From: Patagioenas fasciata
Lineage: Eukaryota; Chordata; Aves; Columbiformes; Columbidae
Reading direction: 5' to 3'
DNA: 64,000 nt
Assembly (NCBI RefSeq): GCF_037038585.1
Contig: NC_092520.1
Coordinates: 4,848,001-4,912,000, forward strand
The position numbers were made by a program, and so were the translations under genes. This document shows, piece by piece, positions 49,001 through 58,000 of this stretch. Position 1 is the stretch's first letter. Every line of letters begins with the position of its first letter. A model generated the notes under the pieces. That model was not told the origin of the DNA. It searched no databases and saw nothing but the letters and a program-made list of their open reading frames with translations.

Positions 49001-52000
49001 AACTGAACATAATACCTGAAGCAAGCTGCTTAAGGAAGGAATTTTACTGCAACATTTTGCTCATAGGGCTGAGGAGCCCCAGCCTTTAGCTACTCGTGTC
49101 TCTTGAAATGTCTGCGTTTCCTGGTTGGATCTTGCAGAAATTTTCCATAAATTTGCTCCTAAAACTAAGACGCCACCTTCCCACACACAATAAATAAAGC
49201 TTTTAGCCAAAAGACTGCCAGAACACAAACATTTACCTCTCAACTGCGAAACCTCAATAGCCTTGAGCTGTTTATTACATGCTCAGCTAATGAAATATAA
49301 AACTAGCAATTGCTTCATTGACTTTAATCAAAAAGAAAACGTGTCATCACCAATTAACTCTCAGCAGCCCCGAGGCAAGGACATGGTAAACACATTCAAT
49401 GTTGACATACCTGTTGTGCAATTTTAGTACGCTACACACAGTAAAAACAACCCCAAATATTGACGTACCCTCAGGTCTGACATGAGCTTCTTGTCAAGGG
49501 TCTGCTCTAAGAAATGGGAGCTCACTTGTTGCATGGAACCCTAAAGAAAAAAAAAAATCAAAAGGAAGAAGCACGATTATTCTAAATTACACCATATAAT
49601 TTCCCGATTTATCCCAAGATGGTGTCCAATGTTATACACTCAAATAGCTTTACCCAATGCTTGACACTACTGTATATCAGAGTCAAAAGTCTAACTTAAG
49701 ACAGTCAGAATATCTTATTTTCACACTGAGGTGAATATGGTCTTTCCCGAGTTCAGCTGGTGTAAATGCAGTGGAATTACAAGTACTTGTTTTCTTCTTG
49801 GATACCCAGCCCCTGACTCTCAAGAATCTCTGCATAGCTTGGCCAAGAAACTTTTGGGTTTCCTCAACCTCCCTCATTTATTTCTTCTCAGAATATTGCT
49901 AGAATTTTACCTGTATTGTTTTTAAACATCACAGAATCCCAGAATGTCAGGGATTGGAAGGGACCTGGAGAGCTCATCCAGGGCAATCCCCGTGCCGGAG
50001 CAGGAACACCCAGCTGAGGTTCCACAGGAAGGTGTCCAGGCGGGTTTGAATGTCTGCAGAGAAGGAGACTCCACAACCTCCCTGGGCAGCCTGGGCCAGG
50101 CTCTGCCACCCCCACCATGAAGAAGTTTCTTCTCATATTTAAGTGGAACCCCTTGTGTTCCAGTTTGTACCCATTGCCCCTTGTCCTCTCACTGGTAGTC
50201 ACTGAGAAGAGCCTGGCTCCATCCTCCTGACACTCACCCTTTCTATATCTGTAAACATAAATGAGGTCACCCCTCAGTCTCCTCTTCTCCAAGCTCCAGA
50301 GCCCCAGCTCCCTCAGCCTTTCCTCACACGGGAGATGCTCCACTCCCTTCAGCATCTTTGTTGCCCTGCGCTGGACTCTCTCCAGCAGTTCCCTGTCCTT
50401 CTGGAACTGAAGAGCCTCAACTGGACACAATATTCCAGGGGTGGTCTCCCCAGGGCAGAGTAGAGGGGCAGGAGAACCTCTCTGACCTACTGACCACCCC
50501 CTTCTAACCCACCCCAGGTACCATTGGCCTTCCTGGCCACAAGGGCCCAGTGCTGGCTCATGCTCATCCTGCTGTCCCTAGGACCCCCAGGTCCCTTTCC
50601 CCTACACTGCTCTCTAATAGGTCATTCCCCAATTTCTACTGTAACCTGGGGTTGTTCCTGCCCAGATCCAAGACTCTACACTTGCCCTTGTTCTAGTTCA
50701 TTCAATTTCTCCCCGCCCAACTCTCCAGCCTGTCCAGGTCTCTGATGGCAGCACAGCCTCTGGCGTGTCAGCCACTCCTCCCAGCTTGGTGTCCCCAGCA
50801 AACTTGCTGACAGTCACTCTATTCCCTCATCCAAATCGTTGATAAATATATTGAATAATCCCGGCCCAGCACTGCCCCCTGAGGCTCTGCACTGGATCCA
50901 GGCCTCAACTGGACTCTGCCCCACTGACCACGACTCTGGCTTCTTCCCTTCAGCCAGTTCACAGTCCACCTCACTACCCGATCGTCCAGACCGCACTCCT
51001 TCAGTTTAGCTATAAGGATGCTGTGGGAGACTCTGTCCTCTCATTTCTCTTCAAATATATGTGAAAAATCAAGTAATACAAGATGAACTATTTTCACATA
51101 GTAAAGAAAGCAACTTACCAATAACTTGGCAGCTTGTACTCTAACAACCCAGGAACCATCGCTGACCATATGACAAATTTTTCCAAACGCATCATCAACC
51201 AAGCGAATTTCCTCGTTAGAAGAAGGAATCGGGACGATGCTAACACACAGAAACAAAAATCAGTACATGGATCTGATGTCGGGTTGGATGGCATTGGGCA
51301 CGAACAAGCCATGCTGAATTCCTATGGCTGTGCAACATGTACCAAGAACTGAAACTTCATTCCGATCAGTGAATTCTTATCAGGTATCGGCAATTTGTAC
51401 ACGTTGGTTTTTTAACAGCTGCTCCTGTGACTTATCAGCACAAACCCCTCAGGATTAGGATGGTTACTATACAGTACATACCTTTCAGGGTAAAGCTGAC
51501 TGAGGACCCAAATCAGCTGAACGGCAGCGCTGCGCACTTGCTCGTAATCATCTGCCAACAGCTTGCAGGCCTGAAAGAAGATTCACAGCCCAATATACCC
51601 AAAATATCTCCATTTGAGCTGTCGTTCACCTCCCACAGCAGATTTAGGATCCTCACCATAAATCAGTCAGGACAGATTAAAAAATTCAGCCTTCTACTCC
51701 CTACTATTTCCAGGTTTGATCAGACTAGTCCTAAGAAAGTCAATTAGGCACGTGTTGTAAAACTCCAGAACTGCCCGTGCCATGCAGGAAGATGGAAATA
51801 GAAATTTGGAGTAGAATTAATTTGATATCAGCTGCAGGTATGCAACCTTGTCATAACAAATACACGCTTCACAGGTACTCTCCAACAAAGAAGGGTTTAA
51901 ACTCCGAGACTGCCAGATTATAGCAATAATTACTGGCCTGCCCTTCTCGTGACCATCTCCCCCAATAAACAAGATATTCCAATTAAAGCACACGCTTTAG

Positions 52001-55000
52001 TGCATTTAAGCACAATGAGATGCAAAATAGATTTTTATTTCAACTGCTATAGTGCAACCTAAGTGCCAAATATTCCACTTCTGCTCAGTGCCCTCCTTCC
52101 ATTGTCATGGAATCTAAAAAGCAAGATATGCAAACATGTATGAAATAAATACAAATTAATACAAGGTTTTACCTGATTGTAAATAGCCTGCTGTAATTTT
52201 AATCCTCTTTCATGAAGCTGCAGCTACAAAAAATGGCACAAAAAGGTGTAACTATACGTTTAAGTGACACAGACTAAGTTTTCACTGTAGTTTTTTCTGC
52301 TTTACATAAACATAGTTGCTTGCATTTCTTGACTGCTGCTATAATTAAAATATTTCATTATCCTGGCCATATTTTAAATAATAATCTGGATTTCAGTATA
52401 ATTTTTTTAAACTCCACAGTTATCCATACTTTGGATTAGGAAAACACAACTTCTATAAATACACCGTCTATTCTCCCAACCTTCCAACAGCTGTTGAGCC
52501 TTGGCCATATTCAACTCCAACTGACAGAATTAGGAATCTTCAAAATAATCAGTTTACCACCATTCCTCAAACACGGACCCAGAAGCAGCATTGCCAATGG
52601 ATTTTCAGGCCCTGTAAATCTTTCAGTTACCAAATCAGAGGAATAGCGAAAAAATTACTAAACATTGTTTCTATGTAGAATAAGGTGGTATCATGACTCT
52701 GACTTATAAACAAAGGGATAATTTAATAGGTCAACAAGAAGCTGTTGCTTTTCTACATCCACTTCTTCAAGCTATAACAAGTCAGTGATGATATTAAAGA
52801 AAAAACACAAGTATAGTAGCAATGAAAACTATGATCAACAACTCAAAGTGGTTACTGACCCTGAATTCATTCAGGATGTTTCTGTGCTTCAAACAACAGA
52901 CAGTTAGTTTTGTGCTGTAATTATAAATTGGAGGCCATAAATCTTGCTATGGATTTGGCTGAACGCCATTGTAAAAGTCACTCAAGCAACTTTAGAAACA
53001 AGTTGTACCCACAAAAATCAGAAAGGAATGAAAATGAACATGAGCGCAGCCTCCAGCAGAGGGAGATCCCAGACAGACTCCAGCATCATCCGATCTCAAA
53101 CACATCCTGTTTCTTTCTTTGGAATTTAGTACCATTAATTCAAATACCCTTAATTCAAATACTCTTTTTGACCATGGGACACTGTTTTTAAACTTCAAAG
53201 GTAAGAGAGAAACTTCTGTATACTCATGTACTTACTCCCAGGCAACTCACATTAAGCAAAATTCTCAATCCTTGCTTGCATTTCTGCAAAGCTACAAATA
53301 TCTGAAGGGTCCCCACATGAAACCCAGTAACTCTCATAAACAGAGAATGCTAATGGGCGCAAACACGGGGCAAACCATAAATGTTGTTTAAAAAGGAAGC
53401 AAAACTCTTTCTGGACTTATCGCACAGGTTTCCTGTCACAAACAGCTTTTTATTGCCTGTTGGAATACTAGTGACTAGAACCACCACCACTTACCATGGC
53501 TTTTATAGCTGCAGTCCTAACGCGAGGGTCCTGGTCATTAAAATGATCTCCTATGATCTTCTGGACATCTTTGGCAGCTTGGCTTTCAGCTTCTTTTGCA
53601 ACACCTTTTTCCACTGGTCCAAGACAGCCAATTAACTGAAGACACTTATTTCTTACACCATGGGAAGAATCTGTCAGGTGCTACGGAACAGAACAGGAGA
53701 TGTAACTGCATTCTTACCCTTCTTTCACGCTTTTGAAACAACTAATCATGCTAAGTTTCCTAGCAGTTAAAAAATGTTAATACTGTAACAATTTGTTAAG
53801 AAAAAGTAAAATAATTTAAGCACTAACTGCATATTTTTTCCTACAACAGTGACAAAAGTTTCCTGCTTTACCTTGCAGGCAACCTCAACCAGCCTCATCC
53901 TGACCGATGGATTCTCCGTGAGTTTAGTGCCGATCACCAACAGGGTGTCCAGCAGCTGAGCAAGGACCTGGTGAGACTCTGCAAAACAAAATAGTGAAAG
54001 GTTACGTCCCTCTTCACTGAGCTCCTCCGCAGCTCAGAATCACAGATTGTTGAAAGGAGAAAGTTCCAGGAGGACCTTCCAAGGCCAGAACAAGCCCAGC
54101 TCCCTCAGCTTCTTCTGGTCCATGATATCCTCCAGACCCTGACCACCTCAGTGCTCCTCTGCTGAACTCACCTCAACCCTACCAGCCCAAATATCAGACA
54201 GAGCATTCCAGATGTAGTCCAACCAGTGTTGAGTAAAGAGGAGTAACGTTTTCCCTTGACCCCTGGCTACACTCCTGTCAATACAGCCCGGTACGCAGTG
54301 AGCTGTCACTGCTCACTCGTGTTTAACCCACTGTTCACCTGGATCACAGTAAGACTCTCATCTCCAAGTCGGAGAGAGATGGGTTTGATGGACGGACTGT
54401 TCGGTGGGTAAGGAATTGGCTGGAGGGCCACACCCAAAGAGTTACAGTCAATGGCTCAGCGTCCAAGGGGAAACCAGTAATGAGTGGTGTCCCTCAGGAG
54501 TCCATACTGGAACAAATACTATTTAATATCTTCATCAATGACATAGACAGTGGGATCGAGTGCACCCTCAAAAAGTTTGCAGATGACCCCAAGCCGAGTG
54601 GTGCAGGTGACACACCTGAGGGATGGATCCCATCCAGAGGGACCCGCACGAGCTTAAGAAGTGGGCCCATGTGAACTTCATGAGGTTCAACAAGGCCAGA
54701 CGCAAGGACCTGCACCTGGGTCAGGGCAACCCCCGGTATCAATCCAGGCTGGGGATGGAGGGATGGAGAACAGCCCTGTGGAGAAGGACCTGGGGTGCTG
54801 GGGGGTGAAAGATTGGCCATGAGCCGGCAACGTGTGCTTGCAGCCCAGAAATCCACCCGTGTCCTGGGCTGCATCCCCAGCAGCGTGAGCAGCAGGTGGA
54901 GGGAGGGGATTCTGCCCCTCTGCTCCGCTCTGGTGAGACCCCCCTGCAGTGCCGGTCCAGCTCTGGGTCCTCAGCACAGGACACACATGGACCTGCTGGA

Positions 55001-58000
55001 AAGGGGCCAGAGGAGCCACAGGAATGATGCGAGGTTGGAACAGCTCTGGTGGGAGGACAGGCTGAGAGAGCTGGGGTGTTCAGCTGCAGAAGAGAAAGCT
55101 CCAGGGAAACCTTCTAGTAAAGGAGGCTTATAAGAAAGACTGAGAGCGCCTTTTAATCAAGGCCTGTACAGACAGGACAAGGGGCAATAGTTCCAAGCTG
55201 ACAGAGGGGAGATCTAGATTAGATAGAAGGAAGAAATTTTCCCTCATGACAGTGGTGAGAGCCTGGCCCAGGTTGGCCAGAGAGGTGGTGGATGAACCAT
55301 CCCTGGAGACATCCCAAGCCAGGCTGGACGGGGCTCTGAGCAACCTGAGCTGCTGAAGATGTCCCTGCTCATGGCAGGGGTGGCACTGGATGAGCTTTGA
55401 AGGTCCCTTCCAAGTCAAACTATTTTTTAAAGTGACATTAAAACAGAATCAAACTGCATCACGTAAAACATATACAAACCATGAATATAAAATACAAAAT
55501 CAAAATTGACTTAATTGAATCCACAAACAGAACAGCCTACACTTTCCTGTCTATTACAAAGCCAATGCTAAGAAACCATCACCTTCTTGCATTAGTTGTG
55601 ATGAGCTGACCCACAGCACAGTAAGAAAAATACTCCAGAGGTTCTGCTTTAAGCAACACTGTCCAAAACTGAGCACTTCAGAAGCAAGAGTTCTCAGATG
55701 AAGATGCAAAAGCAAACTTTGTGCTCCCTTAAAACACAGGTATATAGCAGGCAGGTCTGAGGAACATTTTTCTCTGTGTCAGAACATTGTATTTGTCACC
55801 ATTCACAAAAGCAGAAAATAAATACTCTGATCAACAGAGCTGCAGTTATACAATTCTGATGTACAGGCCTTGCCGCCGTCCTAAATGCTTAAAAACGACA
55901 CGAATCTGCCTTGCTCTCAAGCACCACCCGACAAGCAAGACTTACTCTCATTTTGAAGCGTGTTAATGGCATCGTCCATGATGCAGTCGGGGGAAAATCC
56001 TGCAGTCTTTGATAATAGGCCCAGCAAGGAAGCAATCTTCAGTCTCACAGAGGCATCGTTCTCCTGGAAGGAAACACAGACACCCTCATTTATTTTCCAG
56101 TTTGAAGAGTAAATAACACTACACACAAGCAGGACGCACATATAATCCCATATAATAAGGGTCTGAATTTTACTGTCAGGCTATTTCCTCCTCCATGGCA
56201 CAACCTACAGAAAATTAACCATAACAGAATGTTTAAGTGGCAGCTTCCAGTACATTTCAAAATTATTCTTTTACTCATAATTCCTCAAAACAACCTCCAT
56301 ATCGTTTAAAAAAAATCAAAGCTGAAATAACCAAGATGCTGGAAAATTCACTGCTGATTATCTTAATATCTTCGCAAGTTTTTAATGAACAAATAGGAGA
56401 ATTTTAGAAGATGAACTGAAGCTGATGGTCTCTTGACCTCTGCTAAGCAGCAAGGTCTGGGGGCTACAGAAACAACCATTTTTCTTAATGGTGGGAAGCA
56501 ATCCTGCCAATTTGATAGCAAAAAAGAAAGAAACCAAACACAGCAAGGTGAAACAAAACCCAAACCAAACATGCACCCCCGCTTCCCCCATATCTGCTCA
56601 TTTAAGCAACAGCTGTCACAGATGATAACTACATATACAAACTTCACAAATTACCATGCATTTAATCTAATTTTAAAAGTTTATGGGTTTCTAAGACTTA
56701 TTATTGTGAGTCTTCTACAGACTTCTGTACACAAGACTTCTGGTCATAACTGGAAGCTTTGTCTTTCATCACATTGCCAAAGGTACCCAATACAGGGCAG
56801 AAAACCAAAAAGAACTCTGGATTTCATACTCATACCAAGCAATTGTGCAATGTTGAACACAGAGGTGCAGTAATATCACAATTATGAATGTTATACCTTT
56901 CAACAGGTGCAGTAATATTACATTTACAACTTCTACATCTTTCAACAGTGTTTAGGAGGGACTTCAGTGTCACACACACCCCCCAGCTGACAAATGTGAT
57001 ACCTGCAGGAGTAATCTCTTTCTCAGCTGAGCTGAGAAGCATTTTCTCTTTTCAGGGTCAAAATTATGTGCTTTAAAAATTGTTACAGTCACAGGATTAC
57101 TTACATTGGTGGTACGATGTGCAGATTCCAACAGTGTAACACATTTGGTGGTTATTCACTACTCACTTTTTTTTAATAAAAGAACAACCCCCTCCACGAG
57201 TACAGATGAAATCGGTGATTTCAAAACACACTTATAAAGGCATTTCAAAATTCCTTATGAATAACGTCTGCAGCATTATCCTTAACGAGTTAAGAGCAGC
57301 CACCCACACCAAAGGGCATTTTCTCTATCCTCCTAATGGTTTGCGAGTAGGAAATTAGAGAAATGTATCCTTTTAATCTGCAGGTACCCCCTGCCAGCCC
57401 CCTTGGTCAGCTGTGTTGATTCAACTGCCAGCATGAGAACTATGGGTGAAAAATGGAGGAAAAATAAAAGGCTATAAATTTTTTCTGATCCATTTCAGAG
57501 GTCACCAGGACTGTTCGGGAACTGTCCTATCATAATACAATGGAATAGAGGAGCAGGAGGCTGCAGCACCACCTTAAACAAAAGAATAAACGCACTACAA
57601 ACAAACACATCACTGTACAACTTCCACCGCGGTTACAGCTTTCAGGGGTGGGTTTCTAAAAGACCAGTTCAAGCACGTGTTTTCTACAGATACTAAGAAA
57701 CCAGTTCTGCAGAAAATTCTGTCCTTAAGCAAAACAACGACAGCTGTAGGACTCCACTGATTTTAAAAGCTGGTTTCGTAACAGCCTGTGCACTTGAAAA
57801 ATGTGACCTTGCCTCTAGATTTAAGAGTCTCTCTTTCAAAACAGGCCACAAAAACTTCAAACACAAATAACCTGCGTTATTTTATCAGAAACCACAGTTT
57901 TCCTTATAGATGAAGAAATAAGGTTCAAGTGGTAGGCTCCTTTGAGTGGGGACTAGCCCAACAATGAAAAGAAGTTCCCATCAAAAAAAAAGTCAAACAG

